Shown in pieces: positions 1-7,728 of a stretch of 13,670 nt of DNA (its first letter is position 1; each line of letters starts with the position of its first letter). The notes under the pieces are model-generated. The model was not told where the DNA came from and did not search any database. It saw nothing but the letters and a program-made list of their open reading frames with translations. The position numbers and the translations under genes were made by a program. Source of the stretch: Planctomycetaceae bacterium UBA2671 (GTDB lineage Bacteria; Planctomycetota; Planctomycetia; Planctomycetales; Planctomycetaceae); the NCBI GenBank assembly GCA_002359185.1, contig DEML01000054.1:1-13670 (forward strand), in the 5' to 3' direction.

Positions 1-14
1 CAGCCGATAGTAAT
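1..14 (-). terminator. Partial hairpin repeat behind carB (cut by window edge)
   Basis: Directly after the carB TGA stop the - strand reads ATTACTATCGGCTG and then leaves the window. With the last six coding-strand bases of carB (AACTGA) this makes 20 bases identical to 13563-13582 on the + strand. There the sequence continues into the second arm of a perfect 9-bp stem followed by six T. I infer that the same stem and T-tract lie just outside the window and end the carB transcript. Only the first arm is visible here. Confidence 0.4.
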
Positions 15-3000
15 TCAGTTCATATCTGCCATCCAGTCCTGCAACGCTCGGACTTTGGGGGTCGGATTCGATGCAAAGGCTTCCAGTGCATCGATCACTG
101 CCAGGCATCCGGGCAAAGTGGTTACGCAAGGGACACCATAAGCCACGGAAGCGGCTCGAATTCGCCCTTCATCGGTGAGGGGTCCGCGTTTGCTCGGCGT
201 GTTGAAAATGAAAGCAATTTCATCATTCGCCATGTGGTCGAGTAAGTTCGGACGACCTTCCTGTACTTTTTTAACAATGTGAACAGGGATATCAGCTGCC
301 TGAAGGGCAGAGGCTGTTCCCGAAGTGGCTACGAGTTCGTAGCCGAGTTTACTCAAGCGACGAGCAGGCTCAATGATCCGGTCTTTAAATTGACTGGCCA
401 TGCTGATAAAGATTTTTCCACTTTCGGGAATGGTCGATCCCGCTGCGATCTGACTTTTTGCAAAGGCTTCTGCAAAGGTTTCAGAAATCCCCATCACCTC
501 TCCGGTCGACAACATTTCTGGTCCGAGAACAATATCGACACCGGGAAAACGTGAAAATGGAAAGACCGATTCTTTGACAGAAGTATGTTTCGGAATCACC
601 TCCGTCGTAACTCCCTGCTCTTTCAGCGAAACACCCGCCATCACTTTGGCGGCGATGCGTGGCAGCGAAATACCCGTGGCTTTGGAAACAAACGGCGATG
701 TCCGACTGGCTCGTGGATTCACTTCGAGCACATACACATCCATTTTTCCATCCTGCTCTTTGACGGCGTACTGAATGTTCATCAATCCACGGACTTCGAG
801 CTTTTCTGCTAACGCATAAGTCGCCTGGCGGATTTCTTCAATTGTTTTCTCAGGCAGCGAATGTGGTGGGATGGCACAGGCGGAGTCACCCGAGTGGATC
901 CCGGCTTCTTCGATATGCTCCATAATCCCGCCAACGATTGTCGTTTCGCCATCAGAAATGGCATCGACATCGACTTCGATCGCGTCCTGTAAAAACTTAT
1001 CGACAAGGACAGGTCGATCCGGTGAGGCATTGACCGCTTCGGTCATATAGCGAATCAATTCGGATTCCTGATAGCAGATCTGCATCGCCCGGCCGCCGAG
1101 TACATAACTGGGGCGCACAAGTACGGGATAACCGATTTGAGCTGCTGTCGACTGGGCTCCTTCGACATCGCTCGCGATACCATTGGGTGGCTGTTTCAGG
1201 CCAATGGAATTCAGAATTTCCTGGAATCGTTCACGATCCTCAGCGGCATCGATACTGTCAGGTGTTGTCCCGATGATCGGCACGCCAGCCGCTTCAAGTC
1301 CCTTGGCGAGATTCAATGGGGTTTGACCACCGAACTGAACAATCACGCCATCAGGTTTGATTCGATCACAAATATTGAGAACGTCTTCGAGAGTTAATGG
1401 TTCGAAGAAAAGAATGTCTGAGGTATCGTAATCAGTCGAAACCGTTTCGGGATTTGAATTAACCATGATGCTCTCGATGCCGAGATCTTTGAGAGCGAAC
1501 GCAGCCTGACAACAACAGTAATCAAATTCGATCCCCTGCCCGATGCGGTTCGGACCGCCACCCAAAATCATGATTCGCTGTGGCTTCTCAGGATTTCGAG
1601 CCGGCGATTCATCTTCCTGTTCGTAGGTCGAATAATAATAAGGCGTATAAGCTTCGAACTCAGCCGCACAGGTATCGACCTGTTTGAAAACCGGTTCCAA
1701 ACCCTGCTTTTTACGATAATCGCGAATCTGCAATTCGGAAACATTCCACCAGCCTGCAAGCTGTTGATCGGAAAAACCTGCTTTCTTGGCTTTGGTAAGT
1801 AGATCCATTGGGCAGGACTGGACACTGCTATACTTTTTCAACTCCAACTCAAGTTGAACGATTTCTTCAAGGTGTCGCAGGAACCAGAAATCGATTTGAG
1901 TCAGACGATGCACTTCGTCGATCGACATGCCCGAGAGCAACGCATAGCGGATGTAGAAGACTCGATCTGAGTTCGGAACGGAAAGCTTACTGCGGATTTC
2001 TTCCTCTTCAGGACGGAGAGAACTTTCCCATAAATCTTTCTTGCCGCCACCAAGTCCAAAGTGACCGATTTCCAGACCGCGTAATGCTTTCTGGAATGAT
2101 TCCTTGAACGTTCGACCAATCGCCATCGTTTCCCCGACAGATTTCATCTGGACGGTCAGGACCGAATCGGCATCCGGGAATTTTTCGAAGGTCCAACGTG
2201 GGAATTTTGTCACCACATAATCGATTGTCGGCTCGAAACAGGCGAGTGTTTCTCTGGTAATGTCATTCGGAATTTCATCCAGTGTGAAGCCGACCGCTAA
2301 CTTCGCTGCGATTTTTGCAATTGGAAAGCCAGTTGCCTTTGATGCAAGGGCACTCGAACGACTGACACGCGGATTCATTTCGATGATAATCATTCGCCCG
2401 GTTTCGGGCTGAATCGCAAACTGGACATTGGATCCACCCGTCTCAACGCCAATCTCTCTCATGCAGGCAATCGTGGCATCCCGCATCATCTGATATTCTT
2501 TATCAGACAGCGTTTGTGCAGGAGCGACAGTAATCGAGTCGCCTGTATGCACACCCATCGGGTCGAAGTTCTCAATTGCGCAGATAATGACACAGTTGTC
2601 ATTCTTATCCCGCATCACCTCCATCTCATACTCTTTCCAACCGAGAGCAGATTCATCAATTTGAACTTCTGTCACTGGAGAGAGTTTGAGCCCCTGACGG
2701 ATTTTCTCTTCAAACTCCTGTCGGTTGTAGGCGATTCCACCACCAGAACCACCCAAGGTGTAACTGGCGCGAATAATCAGAGGTAAGCCAATTTCATCAA
2801 GCACTGCCAGCGCTTCGTCCATCGTGTGCACAATTTCCGAGCGAGGGACATCGAGACCGATACCGACCATCGCCTTTTTGAACTGTTCGCGCTCTTCAGC
2901 TTTGGCAATGACCTTCGCATCAGCTCCGATCAATTCAACATTGTATTTTTCCAGAATCCCTCGATTGTAGAGATCCATGGCAGTATTCAAGCCGGTTTGT

Positions 3001-3275
3001 CCACCTAATGTTGGCAGAATCGCATCTGGCCTTTCGATTTTGATAATCTCTTCCACATACTGCCAGGTAATCGGCTCAATATATGTCCGATCAGCCGTAT
3101 CGGGATCGGTCATAATTGTGGCAGGGTTGGAATTCACGAGAACGACTTCATAGCCCAGTTCTCGAAGAGATTTGCAGGCCTGTGTTCCGGAATAATCAAA
3201 TTCGCAGGCTTGTCCAATGACAATTGGACCTGACCCGATGATTAGAATTTTGTGCAGATCGTCGCGACGCGGCAC
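15..3275 (-). CDS. carB: Carbamoyl-phosphate synthase large subunit
   Basis: This is the synthetase subunit that makes carbamoyl phosphate from bicarbonate, two ATP and ammonia channelled from the CarA glutaminase, feeding pyrimidine and arginine synthesis in the cytoplasm. At 1086 aa it is full length (E. coli CarB is 1073). The N-terminal half opens with ILIIGSGPIVIGQACEFDYS and carries the first ATP-grasp unit, with NPRVSRSSALASKATG. The second half repeats the pattern with ILGGGPNRIGQGIEFDY and NPRASRTSPFVSKATG. The C-terminus (about residues 950-1086) is an MGS-like allosteric domain with GYELVATSGTA. The start is a GTG preceded by AGGAG only 4 nt upstream; MPRRDD fits the usual N-terminus of the family. 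No carA is adjacent on the upstream side. The stop codon lies inside a dispersed repeat. Confidence 0.98.
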   Translation of the reverse strand: MPRRDDLHKILIIGSGPIVIGQACEFDYSGTQACKSLRELGYEVVLVNSNPATIMTDPDTADRTYIEPITWQYVEEIIKIERPDAILPTLGGQTGLNTAMDLYNRGILEKYNVELIGADAKVIAKAEEREQFKKAMVGIGLDVPRSEIVHTMDEALAVLDEIGLPLIIRASYTLGGSGGGIAYNRQEFEEKIRQGLKLSPVTEVQIDESALGWKEYEMEVMRDKNDNCVIICAIENFDPMGVHTGDSITVAPAQTLSDKEYQMMRDATIACMREIGVETGGSNVQFAIQPETGRMIIIEMNPRVSRSSALASKATGFPIAKIAAKLAVGFTLDEIPNDITRETLACFEPTIDYVVTKFPRWTFEKFPDADSVLTVQMKSVGETMAIGRTFKESFQKALRGLEIGHFGLGGGKKDLWESSLRPEEEEIRSKLSVPNSDRVFYIRYALLSGMSIDEVHRLTQIDFWFLRHLEEIVQLELELKKYSSVQSCPMDLLTKAKKAGFSDQQLAGWWNVSELQIRDYRKKQGLEPVFKQVDTCAAEFEAYTPYYYSTYEQEDESPARNPEKPQRIMILGGGPNRIGQGIEFDYCCCQAAFALKDLGIESIMVNSNPETVSTDYDTSDILFFEPLTLEDVLNICDRIKPDGVIVQFGGQTPLNLAKGLEAAGVPIIGTTPDSIDAAEDRERFQEILNSIGLKQPPNGIASDVEGAQSTAAQIGYPVLVRPSYVLGGRAMQICYQESELIRYMTEAVNASPDRPVLVDKFLQDAIEVDVDAISDGETTIVGGIMEHIEEAGIHSGDSACAIPPHSLPEKTIEEIRQATYALAEKLEVRGLMNIQYAVKEQDGKMDVYVLEVNPRASRTSPFVSKATGISLPRIAAKVMAGVSLKEQGVTTEVIPKHTSVKESVFPFSRFPGVDIVLGPEMLSTGEVMGISETFAEAFAKSQIAAGSTIPESGKIFISMASQFKDRIIEPARRLSKLGYELVATSGTASALQAADIPVHIVKKVQEGRPNLLDHMANDEIAFIFNTPSKRGPLTDEGRIRAASVAYGVPCVTTLPGCLAVIDALEAFASNPTPKVRALQDWMADMN

Positions 3276-3772
3276 GTTTCTCCTACCTTCCCTCTTGAAG
3301 TCTTAGTTGCGAACACATTCTCAAAATCGTGATCTGCAATCCCTCGCAGAATTTTTGACTGTCCATCCCGATTGAGTCTATCTCTTATCGGAGCGCATGG
3401 AAACCACGTCAGATTAACAGTCCTATGCTCAGATGCAACCGAGAGAAGCCAATGTCCAGACTTCCCTGGAAAGTTCGCATCTCTTATCAGGAAACTTTGA
3501 TAAATAGAAGAAGGAATCCAAAAGCTGATTAACGATTCAAATGCGAAGCTATCAGCTTACGTGCATGATCTGATTTTGGATTTCAATCCAAATTTGGAAA
3601 ATTGAGATCGAACTACGGGCTTGCTTCCCTACTACAGTTTGCAGTTTACTTTAGCGGATTTGTAAGAGTTTGATGTCTATTTTCCAGCCAAACACCCGCT
3701 ACACTTTCATAAATACGGCACTAAAATAGAATTGTACAAAATCACTCATCCTCTTTCAGGAGAATTGAAATC
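3276..3772. other. Divergent intergenic region carB / carbinolamine dehydratase
   Basis: This 497-bp AT-rich gap between two divergent genes should hold both promoters. I see no convincing coding sequence. On the + strand, TAAAAT (3722-3727) and the overlapping TAGAAT (3727-3732) are possible -10 boxes for the dehydratase, but no good -35 matches at 16-18 bp. A small perfect hairpin lies at 3575-3592 (TTTGGAT, loop TTCA, ATCCAAA) with no T-tract. No clear sigma70-like pair was found for carB, and I see no recognisable PyrR-type or other pyrimidine leader. Confidence 0.5.
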
Positions 3773-4135
3773 ATGCCCGCACAAACCTGTGAGCAATTGA
3801 CTGCCAAGAAATGTCTTCCCTGTGAAGGGGGAGTCGACAAACTGACAACCGAACAGGCTGAAGAACAAAATCAAGAGTTAACCGGCTGGGAGATTTGTCA
3901 CAATGGAGAAAGAATCCGCAAGCAGTGGACCGTGAAGAATTTCATGGCTGGGATTGAATTCTTCAATGCCGTCGCAGAAGTGGCAGAATCCGAAGGGCAT
4001 CATCCTGATTTGCATATTTCCGGTTATCGAAATGTGGAGATTGAAATCTGGACTCATGCAATTGGCGGGTTATCGGAGAACGATTTTATTCTCGCAGCGA
4101 AAATCGATCAGTTACCCGTCACGTTGAAAAGTTAA
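3773..4135 (+). CDS. phhB: Pterin-4a-carbinolamine dehydratase (PCD/DCoH family)
   Basis: Members dehydrate 4a-hydroxytetrahydrobiopterin to quinonoid dihydropterin, recycling the cofactor of aromatic amino acid hydroxylases; other bacterial members act in further roles. The protein is 120 aa. The family signature is clear: EGHHPDLHISGY (residues 74-85) with the adjacent His76-His77-Pro78, then WTHAIGGLSENDFILAAKID with Trp94 and His95 and the closing Asp112. The N-terminal CLPCEGG (14-20) is an extension seen in many bacterial members. The start is set by AGGAGA 9 nt upstream (3758-3763). No phenylalanine hydroxylase gene is nearby, so the physiological partner is unknown. The gene converges with the FHA gene across only 16 bp and has no visible terminator. 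Confidence 0.93.
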   Translation: MPAQTCEQLTAKKCLPCEGGVDKLTTEQAEEQNQELTGWEICHNGERIRKQWTVKNFMAGIEFFNAVAEVAESEGHHPDLHISGYRNVEIEIWTHAIGGLSENDFILAAKIDQLPVTLKS

Positions 4136-4151
4136 CTCACCAACGAATGCT

Positions 4152-4901
4152 TCAATCAGGTTCTGAGATCTGCTTGAGAGCTTTGGAAAGTTCTGTTTCA
4201 AGTTCCAGAAGTTGATGCCAGCGATCCCAGGGGATTCTGGCATAATCGATGGGCTGGGAAATCGTTTGACCTTCGGAACCTTCAAGCGTTTTTCCTGAAG
4301 AATCATTGGAGTTAAGTCCTCTGGATTCAAGGACTTGCAAGATTCTGGCGTGGAGATAGGCTAACAAATCGGCCAGTTCGCTTCGGCTATGCAATGTTTC
4401 CATTTTAGGAATCGGAGGGCAACCTCCTGGAAATGCGGCTGCAGGATGACCGTGGTCATCGAACAGACCGATCGTATCCATATTTGCGGCACCATGCTTC
4501 GATCCTGAGTCGACGACATCAATTCCAGAAAGCGTATTTCCAGAATCAATCAGGCGATGAGATTCGAGGCTTTTCTTATGGAGTTCGTTGCAATGCTCGG
4601 CAATTTCTTCCTGAGATCCATATAATAACACACAACGACCAATAGTGATTAAATCCCCTGGGCGGAGCACAGTCATTTGCACAGGCAAGCCATTAACGCG
4701 GCTCCCATTCGTACTCTGCAGATCGGTCAGGATGATGCGCTCGCCATCCTGTTGTATTTTAACATGACAACGACTGATTCGTTCATCGTTCAGCTGAATG
4801 GCATTATCTTCTTCACGACCAATGGTAATGGGTACTCGGATATCAGAGTAAGTCTGACCTCGTTCCAGTCCCTGGATCACTTGTAAAGAAATTCTCGCCA
4901 T
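4152..4901 (-). CDS. FHA-domain protein with unassigned C-terminal region
   Basis: A cytoplasmic protein of 249 aa with one N-terminal forkhead-associated domain (about residues 1-98), a module that binds phosphothreonine peptides. The core residues are present: Gly28-Arg29 (TIGREEDN), Ser43 and His46 (RISRCHVKI) and Asn65 (STNGSRVNG), so phosphopeptide binding should be intact. After residue 100 no known domain is recognised. The middle is rich in Gly, Ser and Asp, and the last 30 residues look helical (RWHQLLELETELSKALKQI). Such proteins usually work with Hanks-type Ser/Thr kinases, which are abundant in planctomycetes, but none is encoded here. The start ATG has GAGG 8 nt upstream. The partner and pathway are unknown. 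Confidence 0.88.
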   Translation of the reverse strand: MARISLQVIQGLERGQTYSDIRVPITIGREEDNAIQLNDERISRCHVKIQQDGERIILTDLQSTNGSRVNGLPVQMTVLRPGDLITIGRCVLLYGSQEEIAEHCNELHKKSLESHRLIDSGNTLSGIDVVDSGSKHGAANMDTIGLFDDHGHPAAAFPGGCPPIPKMETLHSRSELADLLAYLHARILQVLESRGLNSNDSSGKTLEGSEGQTISQPIDYARIPWDRWHQLLELETELSKALKQISEPD

Positions 4902-5060
4902 ACCCCGAGCCTCAATTCTGCTGATTCACAGCCTGGAACCCGTGTGAATGTTCCTTATTACCTGCGTTCGATTTTCGTTCACTGAAATAGCAAAGAAATC
5001 ATAAGCTTATATTATCATGGCAGGAATACCTGAGAGTGACCAGTCTCAAAGAGGTAAGAA

Positions 5061-5088
5061 TTGAATTTCCTGACTAATTGGAAATCAA
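5061..5088 (-). terminator. Stem-loop over the hydrolase stop codon
   Basis: TTGAATTTCC (5061-5070) pairs with GGAAATCAA (5080-5088), giving nine base pairs with one bulged base. The 9-nt loop contains the TAG stop of the hydrolase gene. On the transcribed (-) strand the following bases are only moderately U-rich (TTCTTACCTCTTTG), so this is at best a weak intrinsic terminator or a 3' end stabiliser. Confidence 0.3.
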
Positions 5089-6090
5089 AGATTCAGTGCT
5101 CTGTTGAGTCAGCTGATTAACTGGCATCTCAGTAGAAATCACTGGTTCCAGAGTTGGCATCTGGCTAAAGAAAGTGACGAGCATCTGATCGTACTCTTCC
5201 GGGTACTTCGCCCGGGCTCCATTGTGAGCCACTTTCGGAACGATCCAAAGTGTTTCACACTGCTTACCCAGCATTTCCTGAATTCGTTCAGCAATCGTAA
5301 CAGGCACGTAACTGTCGTTTTTACCGGCAATCAACATGACGTGCTTATTCTTCATTTTCGTAAACGGTTCTGAAGAATTCAGATAACGGCAACCTTTTCG
5401 GAACTGCTGAATAAAGAAAGCAATTTCAACGGTTGATGTCGCATGCCACATGGTTCTGCGGACCTGGATAATCCACTCTGGAACAATCAGGCGAACCCAG
5501 CGATGCACATAATGCATGACGAGCAGGTAATTGGTGTAACAACTGTCTGCACAGACATACTCAATATCAGGATGATTGCGAGCGGCCTTCAAAGCCGTCG
5601 CTCCCCCCCTGCTCACACCAAAGACTCCCAGAGGCAAATCGGCAAAAGATTCCTGATCTTTCACCCAGTTCACTATCGTATGCAGATCTTTGACTTCAAA
5701 TTCTGAGACCCAGTGAAGTGGCTCATATCGCTTGTAGTGATCACTTTCACCCTGATTACGAAAATCGAATGAAACAACGATATAACCCGCATCCATCAAT
5801 CCCTGGCAGTAGCGAACAGCAGACCAGTGATTCGCCAGAGTTTCCGGACAGAAGATGATGACTCCCTGAGGAATTTCTCCTTCGGAGTGATAAATACTCC
5901 CTCGAAGCGTAACGCCATCGTCAGTGACTGCTTCAAATAATGTCGCTTGCTTCTGTGGTGGGATTTGTACGACATTAAAAGGAGGCATACTGTCGAGCAT
6001 CGCCAATGCTTTCCGACCGTAGACAATGCGGAGAACCACATCGACAGCAAGTATCGCCAGAAAGGTGCCGACAAGAATCTGAATTGCCAT
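5074..6090 (-). CDS. Membrane-anchored alpha/beta hydrolase
   Basis: A serine hydrolase of the alpha/beta fold; the substrate is not predictable. Numbered from the preferred ATG (338 aa), residues 1-22 form one hydrophobic segment (AIQILVGTFLAILAVDVVL), most likely an N-terminal membrane anchor with the catalytic domain following. The nucleophile elbow is GVSRGG (Ser160), with a likely acid in GKNDSYVP (Asp259) and the catalytic His in KVAHNG (His289). VSFDFRNQGES is the typical strand and loop of the family, close to DUF-type 'lysophospholipase-like' hydrolases. A GTG at 6111 in the same frame would add seven residues, but the ATG at 6088-6090 has AGGA 8 nt upstream and puts the hydrophobic segment right at the N-terminus. 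It has its own promoter-like sequence, so it is probably not part of the fatty-acid unit. Confidence 0.85.
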   Translation of the reverse strand: MAIQILVGTFLAILAVDVVLRIVYGRKALAMLDSMPPFNVVQIPPQKQATLFEAVTDDGVTLRGSIYHSEGEIPQGVIIFCPETLANHWSAVRYCQGLMDAGYIVVSFDFRNQGESDHYKRYEPLHWVSEFEVKDLHTIVNWVKDQESFADLPLGVFGVSRGGATALKAARNHPDIEYVCADSCYTNYLLVMHYVHRWVRLIVPEWIIQVRRTMWHATSTVEIAFFIQQFRKGCRYLNSSEPFTKMKNKHVMLIAGKNDSYVPVTIAERIQEMLGKQCETLWIVPKVAHNGARAKYPEEYDQMLVTFFSQMPTLEPVISTEMPVNQLTQQSTESLISN

Positions 6091-6098
6091 TTCGCCTG

Positions 6099-6102
6099 TC
6101 CT
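6099..6102 (-). promoter_or_regulatory. Shine-Dalgarno deciding the hydrolase start
   Basis: AGGA on the - strand lies 8 nt before ATG 6088-6090. The longer alternative (GTG at 6109-6111) has no comparable site, so the shorter start is preferred. Confidence 0.5.
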
Positions 6103-6248
6103 GCGGCACACAACGGAACATACTCTCTTGAGTAGTCAGCATCCATGATTAGAAAACTCCGAGGAGTAATCCAATTCAAACGCTCCGTGTAATGACGTCC
6201 CTTATGATGAGAAACTGATCTAAAATCCGCACTGAAAGTTCAGAGCTG

Positions 6249-6277
6249 ATTATAGGATAGCAATTTCTAAATGAGAA
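6249..6277 (-). promoter_or_regulatory. Sigma70-like promoter of the hydrolase gene
   Basis: On the - strand TTCTCA (6272-6277, 4 of 6 to the -35 consensus) is followed, after exactly 17 bp, by a perfect TATAAT (6249-6254). Transcription would begin near 6242 and give a leader of about 150 nt before the ATG. The site lies about 40 bp past the fabF stop codon, in the gap, which supports separate transcription of the hydrolase. Confidence 0.55.
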
Positions 6278-6292
6278 TCGAGATGGAATCGG

Positions 6293-6315
6293 AATCAAAT
6301 TGCCGAGGTTTGATT
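6293..6315 (-). other. Stem-loop behind fabF stop codon
   Basis: AATCAAA and TTTGATT form a perfect 7-bp stem with a 9-nt loop, starting 2 nt after the fabF TAA. No U-tract follows on the - strand, so it is not a classical intrinsic terminator. It may mark or protect a 3' end upstream of the hydrolase promoter. Confidence 0.3.
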
Positions 6316-6317
6316 GA

Positions 6318-7619
6318 TTAGCCGGTAAACTCACCCAAAATCAGCGAAACATTCTGACCGCCAAATCCAAAACTATTGGATAAAGCGTACTTCGCCTGGG
6401 CTTCTCTGGCTTTATTGGGGATATAGTCCAGATCACATTCTGGATCGGGAGTTTCGTAGTTCATGGTTGGTGGGAGGATGTTATCACGAATGGCCATCAG
6501 GCAGGTGAGTGCTTCGACACTTCCCGCAGCTGCGATTAAATGACCCATCATACTCTTAATACTGGAGACGGGTGTCTTTTCGGCAGAGGCCCCCAATGCT
6601 CCTTTAATCGCCATCGTTTCGACTTTGTCGTTAACCGAAGTACTCGTCCCATGAGCATTGACATAATCGATTTGATCGTTGTTCAATCCTGCATCCCGTA
6701 ACGCCATCTCAATGCAGCCGATTGCACCGCGACCCTTTGGATGGATATCCGTTATTCTATACGCATCCGCAGTACTTCCATAGCCGAGCACTTCGCCGTA
6801 GATTTTCGCTCCTCTTTTTTTCGCATGTTCCAGTTCTTCGAGAATCAACATGCCGGAGCCTTCTCCCAGGACGAATCCGTCCCGATTTTTATCGAATGGT
6901 CGAGAGGCGTGCTGAGGATCCTCGTTGCGTGTGGAAAGTGCGGTGAGCAGATTAAAACCAGTCACACCAAAGGGATGGATCATACTGTGAGAACCACCGG
7001 AGAGCATTGCAGTCGCTTCGCCACGGCGAATCAACTCAGCAGCTTCACCAATCGCCTGACTGGAAGCGGCACAGGCCGTGAGACAGTTCAAGTTTGGCCC
7101 TTGAGCATTAAACAAAGCCGCCAGATGACCGGCTGGCATATTCGGTTCCTGCTCCACTTCAAAATAGGGATTCAATTGCTGGAGACCGAGTTCTGTAAAC
7201 CGCTCCAGGTCAATTTCGCCATCGTGTTCCGAATTGGAGATGATCTTCATAAAGAGCGGGAAATCCTGTTGCCCTTCTCCGGCTCCCAGATAGATCCCAA
7301 ACATGGTGGGATCGAGATCGCCTTCCAGAATGCCAGAATCTTTGACCGCCTGGGAAGCCGCTCCAATCGCAAATTTTGTATTGCTGGTTGAATACTGATA
7401 GGGCGTCGAATCATCGACATAATTTGACAGGTCGAAGTTTTTGACCTCAGCTGCAAAGCGAGTCGGAAAAGAAGAGGCGTCAAAATAAGAGATCGATCCG
7501 ACACCTGACTTTCCAGACTGCAGTGCTGACCAGGTCGTTTCCATATCGAGTCCGAGCGGAGTGATGCATCCAATTCCGGTAACAACAACGCGTTTTCTTG
7601 TAGGCATGCCTGCGATCAC
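6318..7619 (-). CDS. fabF: Beta-ketoacyl-ACP synthase II (FabF-like)
   Basis: A condensing enzyme that joins malonyl-ACP to an acyl chain with loss of CO2. The thiolase-fold triad is intact: Cys183 (TACAASS), His323 (NAHGTSTS) and His360 (MMGHLIAAAGS); the C-terminal gate motif NSFGFGGQN is present. Length is 433 aa from GTG or 429 from the ATG at 7605-7607, against 413 for E. coli FabF. Much of the excess is an insert of about 17 residues around 124-150 (SNSEHDGEIDLERF and neighbours), just before the PYF/NMPAGHL segment, a region that lines the acyl pocket and dimer contact in known structures. GAGGGG lies 5 nt before the GTG and 17 nt before the ATG, favouring GTG. It is the last gene of the five-gene cluster and has its own promoter-like sequence. 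Its chain-length preference is unknown. Confidence 0.93.
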   Translation of the reverse strand: MIAGMPTRKRVVVTGIGCITPLGLDMETTWSALQSGKSGVGSISYFDASSFPTRFAAEVKNFDLSNYVDDSTPYQYSTSNTKFAIGAASQAVKDSGILEGDLDPTMFGIYLGAGEGQQDFPLFMKIISNSEHDGEIDLERFTELGLQQLNPYFEVEQEPNMPAGHLAALFNAQGPNLNCLTACAASSQAIGEAAELIRRGEATAMLSGGSHSMIHPFGVTGFNLLTALSTRNEDPQHASRPFDKNRDGFVLGEGSGMLILEELEHAKKRGAKIYGEVLGYGSTADAYRITDIHPKGRGAIGCIEMALRDAGLNNDQIDYVNAHGTSTSVNDKVETMAIKGALGASAEKTPVSSIKSMMGHLIAAAGSVEALTCLMAIRDNILPPTMNYETPDPECDLDYIPNKAREAQAKYALSNSFGFGGQNVSLILGEFTG

Positions 7620-7624
7620 TTGAA

Positions 7625-7630
7625 CCCCTC
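7625..7630 (-). promoter_or_regulatory. Shine-Dalgarno favouring the GTG start of fabF
   Basis: GAGGGG on the - strand ends 5 nt before GTG 7617-7619 but 17 nt before the in-frame ATG 7605-7607. Spacing therefore favours the GTG, although the conserved family sequence (KRVVVTGIG) begins after both. Confidence 0.4.
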
Positions 7631-7659
7631 ATTAGGCGACAATACGAAATGTACGATTT

Positions 7660-7687
7660 ATTCTAAATCCCGGATCACTGATGGCAA
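7660..7687 (-). promoter_or_regulatory. Sigma70-like promoter of fabF
   Basis: On the - strand TTGCCA (7682-7687, 5 of 6) and TAGAAT (7660-7665, 5 of 6) are separated by 16 bp. Transcription would start near 7653, giving a leader of about 35 nt. This places an independent promoter between the fabZ-like 1 stop and fabF. Confidence 0.5.
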
Positions 7688-7728
7688 TGTCTTTTCCATC
7701 CCACATCAGGATTTTCACTTACTGATTC

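Noticed and set aside
3380..3488. Direct repeat ATCTCTTATC at 3380-3389 and 3479-3488 upstream of carB
   Set aside because: A 10-base match within about 500 bp is close to chance expectation, and no third copy or symmetry is seen.
5001..5010. ATAAGCTTAT palindrome in the hydrolase/FHA gap as an operator
   Set aside because: It is a single short AT-rich palindrome with no second copy, and the GATAAT (5011-5016, - strand) next to it has no usable -35, so neither an operator nor a promoter can be supported.
6088..6111. GTG start for the hydrolase giving 345 aa
   Set aside because: The ATG seven codons later has a better-placed ribosome site and puts the hydrophobic anchor right at the N-terminus.
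6741..7391. 216-aa open frame on the + strand inside fabF
   Set aside because: It lies fully antisense to a well-supported FabF, has no recognisable domain and a composition typical of a shadow frame.
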